Positions 33,524-44,048 of a stretch of DNA of 64,000 bases are shown here, piece by piece. The notes beneath the pieces are model-generated. The model was given only the letters and a program-made list of their open reading frames with translations. It did not search any database and was not told where the DNA came from. The position numbers were made by a program, and so were the translations under genes. Numbering within the stretch: the stretch's first letter is position 1; each line of letters begins with the position of its first letter. The stretch comes from Marasmius tenuissimus (lineage: Eukaryota > Basidiomycota > Agaricomycetes > Agaricales > Marasmiaceae), in assembly GCA_029532415.1 (NCBI GenBank), contig JAQOTA010000057.1, positions 248,001 to 312,000 on the forward strand, in the 5' to 3' direction.

Positions 33524-35053
33524 ATGTCCTCCGTGCCTACATTGACGTCAGCCTCTCGAAGATCCGCACAGACCGAGCTCTCGGATGACATTGGAAGGTA
33601 CGTGAACCCACTTGTTCTTGCTGCCCCAAAACTGGATTAATCAAGACTTTCGTTTCTCGGACCAGCATTGGTCCTGAGGTATATGAAGCGTTCTCGCCCA
33701 TGTTGGTGAAAAATGTGCTCAAGGTACTCTCTCGGGAACGTCGTCCTATCTTGCCTGTTCGCCGTTCTCTCGGCCCAAATGTGTGCGTCATGTACCCTCA
33801 CTCTCTTTGTCAGTTATTTTATACCCTTGCTACTGGTTCTTACTAGACATCTACTATCTTGCGTCTGCTTCTAAAGACAGACGTATCATCAAGGCTGTCG
33901 TGTATGGACTCTACGTCGTCCTTGCGGCTCCAACGATATGGCAAGGACAGGACGGGTATAATAGGTTCGTTACTCGGCGTGCTTCCTATATCTGGCTGGG
34001 GTGGTTCTTCATACCGATAGTTGGCGGCGTGGGTGAGTATGTCTCCGATGATCTAGGTTCTGCAAGTTTCAAATCTACGGTAGCCACTCTCATTGTCCAA
34101 GTTTTCTATGCTTGGGGCATATTCGTGCTATCGCAAAGCAGAATAGGGCCCCCAGTGCTACTTGCGGTACGACTCGCTTTCGACGTGCTAGTGCTGTAAC
34201 CCGGTCTCATCGGATCCTGATTAAAGCTCTCTGTGGTAAGTTGTGCCGCGGCAATCACGTCGGGAGTATTTGGTGCGAGAGCGGGAAGTGTGGAGAACCT
34301 ACGCAACTCTCCAGGGTTAAGAGTCGCTGACGCAGTTAGTTTCCTTTTCCTTTTTCCTTAGGATATCAGTTTTGGTGACTTTTGTTTGATAGATCAAGTG
34401 CTCCACCTCTGCCCTGTGTGATATTATAATTGCAGCTTATATGACCTACTTGGTGAGTACATGCTACATCTCGTCTGGAAGATTAACCTTCGCTAATACC
34501 TCCTTCAGCTGACTAGGGACGGATTTTTGATCGAGGATACCAAACGCATAATAGCGAGAGTCGTCCTACTTACCATCGAGACCAACGCACTTACAGGTAA
34601 GCCATACATTTCCTCCCTCGAGTGTGACGAGCTTATTCTCGAGTCCTAGCTGCGATAGTGATTGTGATACTTGCCCTACTTTGAGGCACAGAAAACTAGA
34701 ATTACTTTACCGTGTTTTCCCTCATTCTCCCCAGCCTCTACGGAAACACTCTCCTCATCATGATGAACTCGAGGATCATACTGTCTCATGGATCCGGGTC
34801 GCCAAATGTCGTAAGTGTCAGCGGCGGGGCGTCTATAGGAAGCATCCAAATTCACGGATGCAGTCGTTGCAGTCGGCGACTTGCCTATGCCCGTCCCAGT
34901 GGCATCATGCGATTGTCGCCATTGAGGGCGTCGCGGTCATCTCACGGTGACGAGGAGCACTCAGCAGTCGGGACAAAGAGCGTACTTCAACACGATAGTC
35001 TTGATTATGCAATGCATGATTTTAGACATGGAGCTGCTATTCAAGACCCCTGA
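33524..35053 (+). pseudogene. DUF6534-like seven-helix membrane protein, copy 1, decayed
   Basis: The exon chain follows the basidiomycete DUF6534 pattern: exon 1 at 33524-33597 (74 nt), exon 2 about 33664-33781, then IYYLASASKDRRIIKAVVYG, WLGWFFIPIVGGVG, a helix with YAWGIFVLSQSRI, CSTSALCDIIIAAYMTYL, FLIEDTKRIIARVVLLTIE and FSLILPSLYGNTLLIMMNSR with a Ser/Gly-rich tail ending TGA at about 35051. In the last exon two in-frame stops occur within eight codons (TGA about 34681 and TAG about 34696) where copy 2 is open (LLLGVKDQGYYTVF). Exon 2 also cannot be read in one frame from end to end. Such proteins are predicted plasma-membrane proteins of unknown role. Confidence 0.8.
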
Positions 35054-35059
35054 TTTTTG

Positions 35060-35864
35060 ACTTGTATATGTACTATACCGTAGTAAATGATTTCATCCAA
35101 TATGATTGATACATCTTTCTTTCCGCTCATGCGTCAAGGGTAGATCCCGCCAGATATAGCTCGAACTATGATAAGATTCAGCAATGGATTACAGGACTGT
35201 TCAGTTGTGTCATGAAATACGAGTAGAATGCCGACCTCTCCGAATCTTGTGGGTCTGTGTAGGTGCAAGGTTGCAAGAGAGAGCATAGCCGGTCCGGTGC
35301 TGGGAACCGGACCGAAACTGACACGAACAAGCATGACCAAACCGAACATCTCTCTATACCTTACCCTCACATTCAATATCGCCGCCATTGAGTCAAGAAT
35401 GTTCACACACTTACCTCGGTGACCCAAATTGTTTAAGGCTCTAACTTACTCGCCGTTCTCAACTATCCAAGTCTTGGCATTGCTATACAAGTTCGAGTCA
35501 CATACTATAAAAACCGGGCTTGATGTGATGTACAATGGCCTATCTTCCCTCTTGGCGTTGGTTCAGTACTCACGGATAGATAGATGGATAGACTCAGTCA
35601 TCGTGAGTGGGTAATCAATTTGGAGTCGGGGCTCTACCGTTCGACTTGAGGAAGTGGGTTTTTCCTTCCACCGTGGGTTGACCCACCTCGACCCGTCGTC
35701 TCGGATAATCATCACAACGTACAAACCTCCAATTCGGAATTCATCCGGTTGTACTTGCGATTGGCATTCCCTACAAAAAGCTCTAGTTGGAGTTTGGGTA
35801 TCTGCCGCATCTCTTTCTTTCCTATAGCTCATCTCCCTCGTTCATCCTTCCAAACTATTTCGAC
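35060..35864. other. Intergenic region upstream of the aldo/keto reductase
   Basis: No gene seen. It holds a short GATA-type run (GATAGATAGATGGATAGA, about 35576-35593). The last 60 bases before the ATG at 35865 are C/T-rich, as expected for a fungal 5' leader. Confidence 0.4.
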
Positions 35865-36897
35865 ATGCCCGACAAACAACCCGGAGAAACAGGTCCTTTC
35901 GCACCAGTTCCGCCTCCACCATCGAAGCTTGGCATCTATCGAGTCCTTGCGCCACGCGCTGGTGTTCGTGTCTCGCCCTTCTGCCTTGGAGGTATGAGCA
36001 TTGGGGACAAGTGGTCGGAAACAATGGGCTCGATGGACAAAGAATCGAGCTTCAAGTTGCTCGACGCGTTTTTTGATAGAGGAGGGAACTTCATTGATAC
36101 TGCGAATGTCTAGTAGGTATTTATGTTTCTATTGCTTGTGAATGATAACTGACTGGATGTTTTTACAGCCAGGATGAGACCTCGGAGCAGTTCATTGGGG
36201 AATGGGCAGAGATGAGGAAGATCCGGGATCAACTTTTTGTAGCCACGAAGGTATCCATGATATGACGTTCTGTTTGATTTGCAGCCAGCTGACCATCTCA
36301 CCCCATTTCTCTCAGTACTCGACTGGGTATAAAAGAAGCGACCCCAATATCACGCAATATGTCAATTATATGGGAAACAACCTGAAGAGCATGAACCTCA
36401 GTGTCAACGACAGCCTCAAAAAACTTCGAACTGGGTATATTGACCTCCTTTATGTTCACTGGTGGGACTGGGATACCTCGATTGAGGAGGTAATGGACGG
36501 CTTGCACAACCTCGTCGTCCAGGGCAAAGTCCTTTACCTAGTAAGTATCGTGTGGTATCTGTCACGATAGGCTACTGAATACCACTTCAGGGAGCATCAA
36601 GCATGCCATCTTGGCTTGTCGCAAAGGCGAACGAGTATGCCAAGTATAATAGGAAGACCCAGTTCTCGGTGTATCAGGGTGAATGGAGTATCATGAGGAG
36701 GCACGCGTTTGAGAGGGATTTTATTCCATTGGCACGCGAGTATGGTCAGTATTTCACTTTCACCGAAAGCGAAACCCCGATACTCATAGTTTTCTTCACC
36801 AGGAATGGCACTTGCACCTTGGGGTGTTCTCGTCCAGGGCAAAATCCGAACCGACGCGGAAGAACAGCAGAGGAGAGAGACGGGAGAGGAAGGACGC

Positions 36898-37568
36898 TGT
36901 GGAAGAGACCCATGTCTCACGGCCACGCCCTTGCACATCACTCAACTACTCCCGCACTCCATATCCGCCTGCGCCACTCGTTTCCCGATTTAGACTTTGA
37001 TTTTCCCGTTTCGGTCTCCTCTCTATCCTTGATCCCGTTGCCTCACTCCTTTTATTTTGATCCGAACGTTTCATTTATAATTTTCCCAACTTGACTTAGC
37101 ATTCCCGAGTCCATTCCCCTCTTTCCTTTCGTACCTATCCGTCACCTCCGCGTTTCACGGTCCTACCTTCGATGGCGCCAGGAGAGACACTGGTGTGCTC
37201 CCCACCAGTCGCGTTCGAGTCCCTCCCTCGAATTGCTACGGTTCCGATACGAGGCTTAGCCCACCTCTGAGGATCTGAAGCGTGCGATGGTCTCCCAGAA
37301 GTCGAAGAGAAAACCAAAGAATAAGGAGATTGACAAACCCCTTTTAGTTTTCAAACGGTCACTTACATACACGTTTCATTTTCTGTTTTACATTGACAGT
37401 TCCTGTTTCCAACTAATTACTTAACATTGCGCACGATGTAAAGAAATATACGCTACTTTTCTCCCCCTTACGCCCACGATCGAGCCAAACGTTACACGCT
37501 AGAAGCCCTCAGCCTTTCCCGACCTCTACCCATCTCTTTCCACTCCTCAACCTTCGTTCTCCGCTTTA
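36898..37568 (+). repeat. 5' LTR (671 bp)
   Basis: Matches 45141-45811 throughout by eye. Followed by GTGGTGGCCAACGTGGGGAA; the TGG beginning at 37570 or 37573 fits a tRNA-type primer binding site. Small frames inside the LTR (for example 37135-37317) recur in the other LTR and are not genes. Confidence 0.93.
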
Positions 37569-37569
37569 G

Positions 37570-37589
37570 TGGTGGCCAACGTGGGGAAC
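37570..37589 (+). other. Putative tRNA-type primer binding site
   Basis: TGGTGGCCAACGTGGGG starts one base after the LTR end. TGG complements a tRNA CCA end and GGCC would pair with an acceptor stem. The donor tRNA was not identified. Unlike the element at 1-6596, no complementary 15-mer inside its own LTR was noticed. Confidence 0.45.
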
Positions 37590-37649
37590 TAAGGTTTTCC
37601 GTGGATAAGCTGAGTATTCTATTACCGTTCGCCAACGCTAACCGTTATT

Positions 37650-40136
37650 ATGTCTGAAGAGTTATCAACAACCCCGGGTGTCAGTGTTCTGGCCCCACAT
37701 ATGCCTATTGAAGGAACTAGGGACGCACCTCACTTCAACGGCCAATACCCTTCCGATTTCTTGCGCAAGATCCTCTCCCATGCCCGTGCCGCTCACATCA
37801 CCAACAACGATGAACTGGTGGACTACATTTACCAGTACTCTTCCGACAGAGTCAAAGGTATCATTCGTTATCTCCCTGAATTTAACCTTGACAAACAGAA
37901 CAAGACTTGGGACGCCGCCAAGAAGAAGCTCCTTTTGCTCTTCGGTTCTACGGATGTGGACCCGAAGGTCACCCTTGAGATGCTTCGGGCGTACGTTCGC
38001 AAACATGCAGCTGAGTCCTCTTTTAATTCTCGCAGTGATGTTGAAAGCTACTACGTTAACTTTGCTAGGCTCTCAGCGCCACTGGTCGAGAACAAAGATC
38101 TCTCGGACCTCGCTGCTCGTGTCGAGTTCGTCAAAGGTATACCTGTTTCACTCAGAAACTGGTTCATGAGTATGCTTCCCGACGAGAAGAAGACCGTTGA
38201 CTCTCCTCCAACTATCGACGAGGCTTACGCTATCCTCAAGAGTCCATACAGCAAGAAGGGTCTATTCTATGATCCTACCGACGATTTCAATTCGGGCAAG
38301 AACTTTGACGATAAAGGTAATCGTATTAGGTCGCCGCCGGCGAAGACTAATAACAGCTCCGAAACGACTACGGTTATGACCGCCACTACGCCTCACTCGG
38401 TACCTTCAAACATCGACATGGATTCTCTTACTCGAGCTATGGAAGAGCTGAAGCTCAACCATCTCCGAGCTCTTGATGACAAGATGAAAGAGATTATGAC
38501 TTCGGTGAGCCGCTCAGTCTCTGGTAGTGCTAATGCTCCCACCCCAGGACTTAATGTTCAACCATCCGGCAACCGTGGACCACGCCGTTGTATTATCTGT
38601 GGTAAGACCGAGGGAGTTGATTTAGATCACCCCCTTCACCCTTCCCGATGCGCTGAAACCGCTAGATTGGTCGAGTCCGGAGACATTACTTACGACATTC
38701 AGAGGAAAAAGTACGTATTATCTGACGGTTCTGACTTACCTTGGATTCCTGCAGGCGTCAAGGGCGGAATCTCCGAGATTATTCGGGCGAATAAGGCTGC
38801 CAACCCTCAAGGACAGGTTAGACAGACCGCTTCATTAGGTCTCACGCTCGGAAATGATAGGCTTCTTTCTTCGAATGTCTTCGCTGTTTATCCTGTTACT
38901 ACTGATTCTTATACTTCAGATCCTGCCTTACGATCTGGAAAGGACACCTCGAAGCGATTCGATCCAGCCAAACGTCCAGAGAACGAGAACAAGACCAAGC
39001 AGAAACAGAAGAGTGTTGATTGGAAGGACCCGGTCGTCACTACCGACGTTCCTGCTGCTAATAAGACCCCTCTTTTCCCATCTGAGCAACCTGTCACTGA
39101 TGAAACATCTCCGCCTTCAAAGATTCGTATTCCTGAGCCCACCAACCCAGTTAACCGTGAAGATGGCTGGCAGAAATCTCTGCCTGCCAAGAACAAGAGT
39201 CAAGACGTCGCGATGAAAGACGAATCAAAGAGTAAGCCTTCTGGACCTCAGTACCGGCTGACCTCCGATATCCAGGACATGACCAACCCAGACGAGCTCT
39301 CAAAACAGCTTTTGGATGTAGACGTTACTGTCAAGCTAGGAACGCTCTTGGGAAGCAGTCCCCCGATCCAGAAATTGTGGTCTGACCTACTACGTACACG
39401 TCGAGATTATGCCTCGAAAACAGCTGAGTACACTTCACCTTACTTGACTAAACACGAAGAACCTCTAGATTCGGTTCAAGACGTTATATCGGACGAAGGT
39501 GTTATAGCTCCAGGTCTCTCAGTCTCAAGCGACTTCAAGACCGAAGACATGGAACGTTTCCTTGTCAAATATGCGGCTAAGTCAGTTGTCGTGCCGACTA
39601 ATAAGTTTTTAGCGATGACGTGTGGATACTTCAACATCAAGATGAACGACAAGGTCTTCCGTGTTATGTGTGATACAGGATCTGAACTCTGTATTGCAGC
39701 TTCTGATTTCGCAGAGCGTGCAGGCTGCGCTGTCGACCTGGGTGGTATCAACTGGTCCCTCCGAGGAATTTACGGCGAGCCTGAGCGCCTTCGTGGACTT
39801 TGTCCTGACGTTCCCCTGCTTATTGGGGGCCATGAGTTCCCTATTCATATTTTTATCTCTCACTCTAGTATTGGAGAAGCTGATATCATTTTAGGACAAC
39901 CGTTCTTCCAGTACTACGCCGCTCGTTTCGAGTACTACCGTTCAGGAAAAGTCTCGATTATTTTGTGGCAATCTGGCGACAGACACGAAGAGCCCACCGT
40001 TGCTGTCACTATAGCTGACCCCGGTAACCCGCGTAACACTTCCTCTCTTCGTCCTACTTTCCTTGCTCAAGTTCGACCTAACCCTTCTACTTCGACCTCC
40101 GCCTATATTGAAGATGTGGAGGACGAGGGTTTTTGA
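37650..40136 (+). CDS. gag: ORF1: gag and retropepsin
   Basis: 828 residues from the ATG at 37650. The N-terminal 200 residues are helical capsid-like (FNGQYPSDFLRKILSHAR...). A Cys/His cluster at C314, C317, H327/H330, C334 (CIICGKTEGVDLDHPLHPSRC region) replaces the standard CX2CX4HX4C knuckle. A charged linker follows, then an aspartic protease with CDTGSE (catalytic D about residue 675) and a flap-side IILGQPFF. Having the protease at the end of ORF1 rather than in pol differs from the left element. The ORF ends GAG GGT TTT TGA and ORF2 follows in the -1 frame. The frame is uninterrupted. Confidence 0.92.
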   Translation: MSEELSTTPGVSVLAPHMPIEGTRDAPHFNGQYPSDFLRKILSHARAAHITNNDELVDYIYQYSSDRVKGIIRYLPEFNLDKQNKTWDAAKKKLLLLFGSTDVDPKVTLEMLRAYVRKHAAESSFNSRSDVESYYVNFARLSAPLVENKDLSDLAARVEFVKGIPVSLRNWFMSMLPDEKKTVDSPPTIDEAYAILKSPYSKKGLFYDPTDDFNSGKNFDDKGNRIRSPPAKTNNSSETTTVMTATTPHSVPSNIDMDSLTRAMEELKLNHLRALDDKMKEIMTSVSRSVSGSANAPTPGLNVQPSGNRGPRRCIICGKTEGVDLDHPLHPSRCAETARLVESGDITYDIQRKKYVLSDGSDLPWIPAGVKGGISEIIRANKAANPQGQVRQTASLGLTLGNDRLLSSNVFAVYPVTTDSYTSDPALRSGKDTSKRFDPAKRPENENKTKQKQKSVDWKDPVVTTDVPAANKTPLFPSEQPVTDETSPPSKIRIPEPTNPVNREDGWQKSLPAKNKSQDVAMKDESKSKPSGPQYRLTSDIQDMTNPDELSKQLLDVDVTVKLGTLLGSSPPIQKLWSDLLRTRRDYASKTAEYTSPYLTKHEEPLDSVQDVISDEGVIAPGLSVSSDFKTEDMERFLVKYAAKSVVVPTNKFLAMTCGYFNIKMNDKVFRVMCDTGSELCIAASDFAERAGCAVDLGGINWSLRGIYGEPERLRGLCPDVPLLIGGHEFPIHIFISHSSIGEADIILGQPFFQYYAARFEYYRSGKVSIILWQSGDRHEEPTVAVTIADPGNPRNTSSLRPTFLAQVRPNPSTSTSAYIEDVEDEGF

Positions 40137-40138
40137 TG
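40127..40138 (+). promoter_or_regulatory. ORF1/ORF2 junction: -1 heptamer plus overlapping stop-start
   Basis: In the ORF1 frame 40127-40133 is G_GGT_TTT, directly followed by the stop TGA (40134-40136). ORF2 is in the -1 frame. The stop overlaps an ATG (TGATG, 40134-40138) that is the first Met of ORF2. So either -1 frameshifting or stop-start coupled reinitiation could express pol. The same heptamer occurs at the gag end of the unrelated left element. Confidence 0.65.
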
Positions 40139-41956
40139 CTGAAGTCGGATCCAACGATCTTCAAGACGGCTTCGGCAACACTTGGAAGATCATTCGAAGC
40201 CCTTATGGGCAACGCTGAGTTCTCGTCTTTTGATTCTTTACTTTCTCTTGACCCTCCGGACACTTTTGATTCGATGATTTCGGACTATTTACGCTCCACC
40301 GCCACACCCTTCTCTTCCCTTTCGACTTCTGATTCTCCTTGGCTCAAACGTTTCATTTCCGACGCTGATACATTTAATAGTGCCTCTACTACTAAGAAGA
40401 CGGCCCCCGTACTCAAGAAGCGCAAGTACAAGCCAGTCGACCGTAAGGTACGGCCGGTACCCACGTATATGCCTGAGCCCGTAGCCCAGCAATTTAAACC
40501 TGTCCCTATCGCGACTCCTACACCTCTCCCTTCTCATCCTCCGTCCTATCAAACCGCATCTTGGGGTTCCCGTGTCACGCTTGAACGATTCGAAGACATG
40601 CTTTCAAGAATTGAGCCCGGGACCCTCACGCCTCAAGAAATCGACTTACTAGCTGTGGTTGTTCGTGCTCGTGAACTCGCATTCGCTTTCAACTATCACG
40701 AGAAGGGTACGTTTCGCCAAGATTTGTTCCCTGACTATGAGATTCCCGTAATAGAGCATACTCCCTGGTTCGACCCACCAATCCGCATTCCTCTCCCATT
40801 ACTTGACGAAGTCATTGCCCTCATACGTGAACAAGAGAAAGATGGACGTTTCGAGATCACCACTTCAAGCTATCGTGCCTCCCTCTTTGTTGTTGCCAAG
40901 AAGAACGGTGTTCGAATTGTCATTGACCTTCAACGTTTGAACGCCGTAACAGTACGTGATTCCTCTCTCCCTCCCAATGTTAACGATTTTGCAGAGAAGT
41001 TCAACGGATATGCCCTTTACGGCCTATTGGACTTATTCTCTGGCTTCGACGCTCGCATCGTTCACACCAAGTCCCGCCCCTTGCAAGCTTTCCACACACC
41101 GATAGGTCCTAGGCAGCAAGTCACCTTGGTTCAGGGATTTGCTAACTCAGTACAAGAGTTCCAAAGGTGCGTTCGTCATGTTCTCGAGCAAGTGGCTGAC
41201 ATTGCAGATAACTTCATTGATGATTGCGGACTCATGGGACCTCCTTCACGCTACAACGACGAACCTATTGCTTCTAACCCCGCTATCCGACGCTTTGTTT
41301 ACGAATACATCATCAACCTCGACCGTGTCCTCGGCGCGATGATTGCAGGAGGTATCACAGCCTCAGGAACTAAAGCTATCCTGGCCGCCTTAAGACTTCG
41401 GATCGTCGGCACCATCGTATCACTTGAAGGCTGGATTGTGGAACCTAACATTGTCCGTAAGGTTCTCGACTGGCCTCCACCGACTTCCGTAACAGAACTC
41501 CGAGGTTTCTTGGGTACTGCTGGAGTCGGAAGACGTTGGATCAAGGGATTTTCCCTTATAGCAAAGCCCCTCACTATCCTCTTGAAGATCACTGACGAAC
41601 CTTTCGAGCTGACCACAGAAGCTATAGAAGCATTTGAGCTCCTCAAACACCGTATCACTCGCGCTCCTGTACTCATCAAGGTTGATTATCCTGCGGCCCT
41701 GAGAATTGGTAAGTCTCCTCGTTTATCTGATGAGGGACTAATTATCGTAGGAGTTGATTCGTCCTGGATGGGTGCTGGCTGGGCAGTCTATCAGGTACGT
41801 GACAAGCTTAAACGACCTGCTATTTACGGGTCCTGCACCTTCAACGACCGAGAGCAAAACTACGGCCAGCCTAAGACCGAAGTTTATGGTGTTTTTCGTT
41901 TTTCGTGCCTTCAAAGACCTACGGCATCGTCTCTGGGGAGTACATTTCTGCCTTGA
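40136..41956 (+). CDS. pol: ORF2: reverse transcriptase and RNase H (5' part of pol)
   Basis: Starts at the ATG 40136 that overlaps the ORF1 stop. RT motifs: IVIDLQRLNAVTV, LLDLFSGFDAR, LVQGFANSVQEFQ and NFIDDCG (catalytic DD about residues 362-363; F-I-D-D rather than Y-x-D-D). A gypsy-type thumb follows (WPPPTSVTELRGFLGTAG). RNase H begins at IIVGVDSSWMGAGWAVYQ and runs to EQNYGQPKTEVYG. After GVFR the frame goes wrong because TTTTTCG is present twice in tandem (about 41892-41906); the proper continuation (AFKDLRHRLWG) is found in the next frame at the start of ORF3. The last 15 or so residues are therefore not authentic. Confidence 0.9.
   Translation: MLKSDPTIFKTASATLGRSFEALMGNAEFSSFDSLLSLDPPDTFDSMISDYLRSTATPFSSLSTSDSPWLKRFISDADTFNSASTTKKTAPVLKKRKYKPVDRKVRPVPTYMPEPVAQQFKPVPIATPTPLPSHPPSYQTASWGSRVTLERFEDMLSRIEPGTLTPQEIDLLAVVVRARELAFAFNYHEKGTFRQDLFPDYEIPVIEHTPWFDPPIRIPLPLLDEVIALIREQEKDGRFEITTSSYRASLFVVAKKNGVRIVIDLQRLNAVTVRDSSLPPNVNDFAEKFNGYALYGLLDLFSGFDARIVHTKSRPLQAFHTPIGPRQQVTLVQGFANSVQEFQRCVRHVLEQVADIADNFIDDCGLMGPPSRYNDEPIASNPAIRRFVYEYIINLDRVLGAMIAGGITASGTKAILAALRLRIVGTIVSLEGWIVEPNIVRKVLDWPPPTSVTELRGFLGTAGVGRRWIKGFSLIAKPLTILLKITDEPFELTTEAIEAFELLKHRITRAPVLIKVDYPAALRIGKSPRLSDEGLIIVGVDSSWMGAGWAVYQVRDKLKRPAIYGSCTFNDREQNYGQPKTEVYGVFRFSCLQRPTASSLGSTFLP
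41892..41906 (+). other. 7-nt tandem duplication splitting pol
   Basis: GTTTTTCG-TTTTTCG: removing one 7-mer makes RNase H read straight into AFKDLRHRLWG. The duplication shifts pol by one nucleotide. It could be a copying error during reverse transcription or, less likely, a slippery site. Confidence 0.8.
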
Positions 41957-43985
41957 ACATGACGCTATCTCTCTTGCTCAAATGATTCGCAGATTTGATG
42001 ACGTCCCTAATGCCCCGGTTTTGCGATGGCTCTACTTCATACGCCTCTTCGACTTTGAACTACGGCACATACCATCCGCTCAATTCAAAGTTGAAGATGG
42101 CCTTTCTCGACGACCACCTGCCCTTGAAGACACTGTAGACAACGACCCGACGGATCCAGAAGTATTTCTTGACGCCTATCTTAACACCATCCGTGCCATC
42201 CAAGATTCTGATTCTGACAAGACCACCGCCACTACCAATCTTTTCGACTACCTAATTGCTAAGCACTCCAATTCTTTCACTTCATGTTCAGACTTTCCTT
42301 CCTTTGACCTATATTCGGTTTCGTCTTCATTTTATTCTGTCCCCCGAGTTCCTGTCTCCTATACCCTTCAATCTCGCCCTGATTTCAATCTTTCCCTTCC
42401 TTCCGAGTTCTCTGATCTCTTTCTATTCGGAAACGAACTTGTTACTCTCACTTTCATTTCTTACCACGCCACTTCGAATCAAAGCAACCCCCTCGACTCA
42501 TTTCTGATGTTCGACAACTTCGACGAAGACCGTGACGAATTCTGGACCGAGCTTCGCCAATATTACACTCATGGTGAGTTCCCTGCTTGGTGTGTTGCTA
42601 ATCGGGATCGGATTCGGTGGGAGAAGAAGTCCCATCGGTTCTTTCTCCTTAATAATAGGCTTTGGCTTTCGCCGAAACGCAACTCCTCACGCTTACCTCG
42701 TCTCGTTGTCGAGCTCCGTTACAAACGAGGTACGTTGATGGCTCAAGCTCACAATGAAGTAGGTCACAAAGGCCGGGACGCCGTATACAAGAACCTCTCG
42801 GATCGATTTTATTGGGCAAAAATGTACAGGAACGTCCAATACTTCATCCGGTCATGCATCGAATGCCAAAAAGCCATCAAGAATATCCCGATCCTCCCTT
42901 ACAATGAGTCTTGGCAAGCACCTCTCCTTCGCCACTTCAACCTCGACTGCGTTCACATGCCCGTCGGTATCGGTGGAGCCAAGTACATTATTCACGCCAT
43001 CGAACCTACGATCTTGTGGCCAGAAGCTAAAGCTGTTAAGTTCCTCAATTCTAAGAACGTCGCTTCATTCATCTACTCTTCTATCATTTGTAGATTCGCA
43101 TGTGTCCCATATATTTCATTCGACGGCGGACCCGAATTCAAGAAGGAAGTCCTCGCGATGCTCAAGTCACAGTATAATTGTACCATCATCTTTTCGTCTC
43201 CCTATCACCCAGAAGGTAACGCTCCCATCGAACGGGCTCACCCTGTCCTCGTAGATGCAATATTCAAGTCATGTGGTGACGCTAAAGGCTCATGGCCCAA
43301 GTATTTGGATGCTTCTCTTTTCGCTGCCCGTGTTACTACTTCCCGCTCAACAGGTTATTCTCCTTACTTCCTTCTTTACGGAACGCACCCCGTGTTCTCA
43401 TTCGACATTGAGGAAGCTACGTGGCAGACTTTAGATTGGGACAAGGTACGTTCTCACTCAGATCTTTTAGCACTGAGAACTTTACAGCTTCAACGACGGG
43501 ATCGAGACCTCCGCAAGGCAAACGACTCGATCAGGCAAACCCGCAAGCGCGCTATCGAAGATTTCGCTGCACGCCACAAACATAAGTGGGCCTTTCAAGA
43601 CTTTGAAGAAGGCATGTACGTCTGGTTACGGGAGTCTCAATATGATGAAACGAAAGGAGACAAGGGGAAGTGGACCTATGCAGGTCCGTACATCATTCAT
43701 GAAAAGCGTTCTAACGATTCCTTTGTACTCCGAGAACTCGACGGTGCTATTCTCCAAGGACATGTCAATATCCGCCGATTACGCCTTTTCTACTTTAGGC
43801 CCGACAACCAGACACTTCGAACCGCCCTGAGACCTCAACACAGCTCCTCTCTCTCCTATTTCGCTCAACACGCCCGTATCAAGCCTGTCAAGTTCAACTC
43901 TCAGACCTACCATGTCTCGACTTATCGGGCTGTGACAGGAGCTGTCTGGGATTGCACGGATTACTCCCTATGTTTCGCCTCTTAA
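41907..43985 (+). CDS. pol: ORF3: end of RNase H and integrase (3' part of pol)
   Basis: The open frame formally begins at 41754, but authentic pol sequence starts at about 41907 (AFKDLRHRLWG). Features in order: RNase H end (HDAISLAQMI; VEDGLSRRPP), a variable spacer, integrase zinc finger (AHNEVGHKGRDAV ... CIECQ), and catalytic core with D in LDCVHMP, D in SFDGGPEF and E in PIERAH. The C-terminal part (FEEGMYVWLRESQYD, GPYIIHEKRSNDSFVLREL) is the usual gypsy integrase tail; no chromodomain is seen. Ends TAA at 43983-43985. It contains at 42477-42494 the 18-mer that recurs next to the 3' LTR. Confidence 0.9.
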   Translation, partial: AFKDLRHRLWGVHFCLEHDAISLAQMIRRFDDVPNAPVLRWLYFIRLFDFELRHIPSAQFKVEDGLSRRPPALEDTVDNDPTDPEVFLDAYLNTIRAIQDSDSDKTTATTNLFDYLIAKHSNSFTSCSDFPSFDLYSVSSSFYSVPRVPVSYTLQSRPDFNLSLPSEFSDLFLFGNELVTLTFISYHATSNQSNPLDSFLMFDNFDEDRDEFWTELRQYYTHGEFPAWCVANRDRIRWEKKSHRFFLLNNRLWLSPKRNSSRLPRLVVELRYKRGTLMAQAHNEVGHKGRDAVYKNLSDRFYWAKMYRNVQYFIRSCIECQKAIKNIPILPYNESWQAPLLRHFNLDCVHMPVGIGGAKYIIHAIEPTILWPEAKAVKFLNSKNVASFIYSSIICRFACVPYISFDGGPEFKKEVLAMLKSQYNCTIIFSSPYHPEGNAPIERAHPVLVDAIFKSCGDAKGSWPKYLDASLFAARVTTSRSTGYSPYFLLYGTHPVFSFDIEEATWQTLDWDKVRSHSDLLALRTLQLQRRDRDLRKANDSIRQTRKRAIEDFAARHKHKWAFQDFEEGMYVWLRESQYDETKGDKGKWTYAGPYIIHEKRSNDSFVLRELDGAILQGHVNIRRLRLFYFRPDNQTLRTALRPQHSSSLSYFAQHARIKPVKFNSQTYHVSTYRAVTGAVWDCTDYSLCFAS

Positions 43986-44048
43986 TCACGCTGAGTCCCC
44001 CTCACTTCTTTCTTCCTTACCCCCACTTCTCTGGTTCCCTCTTTTATC

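Noticed and set aside
37135..37317. 60-codon frame on the minus strand, repeated at 45378-45560
   Set aside because: It lies inside both LTRs and exists twice only because the LTR is duplicated.
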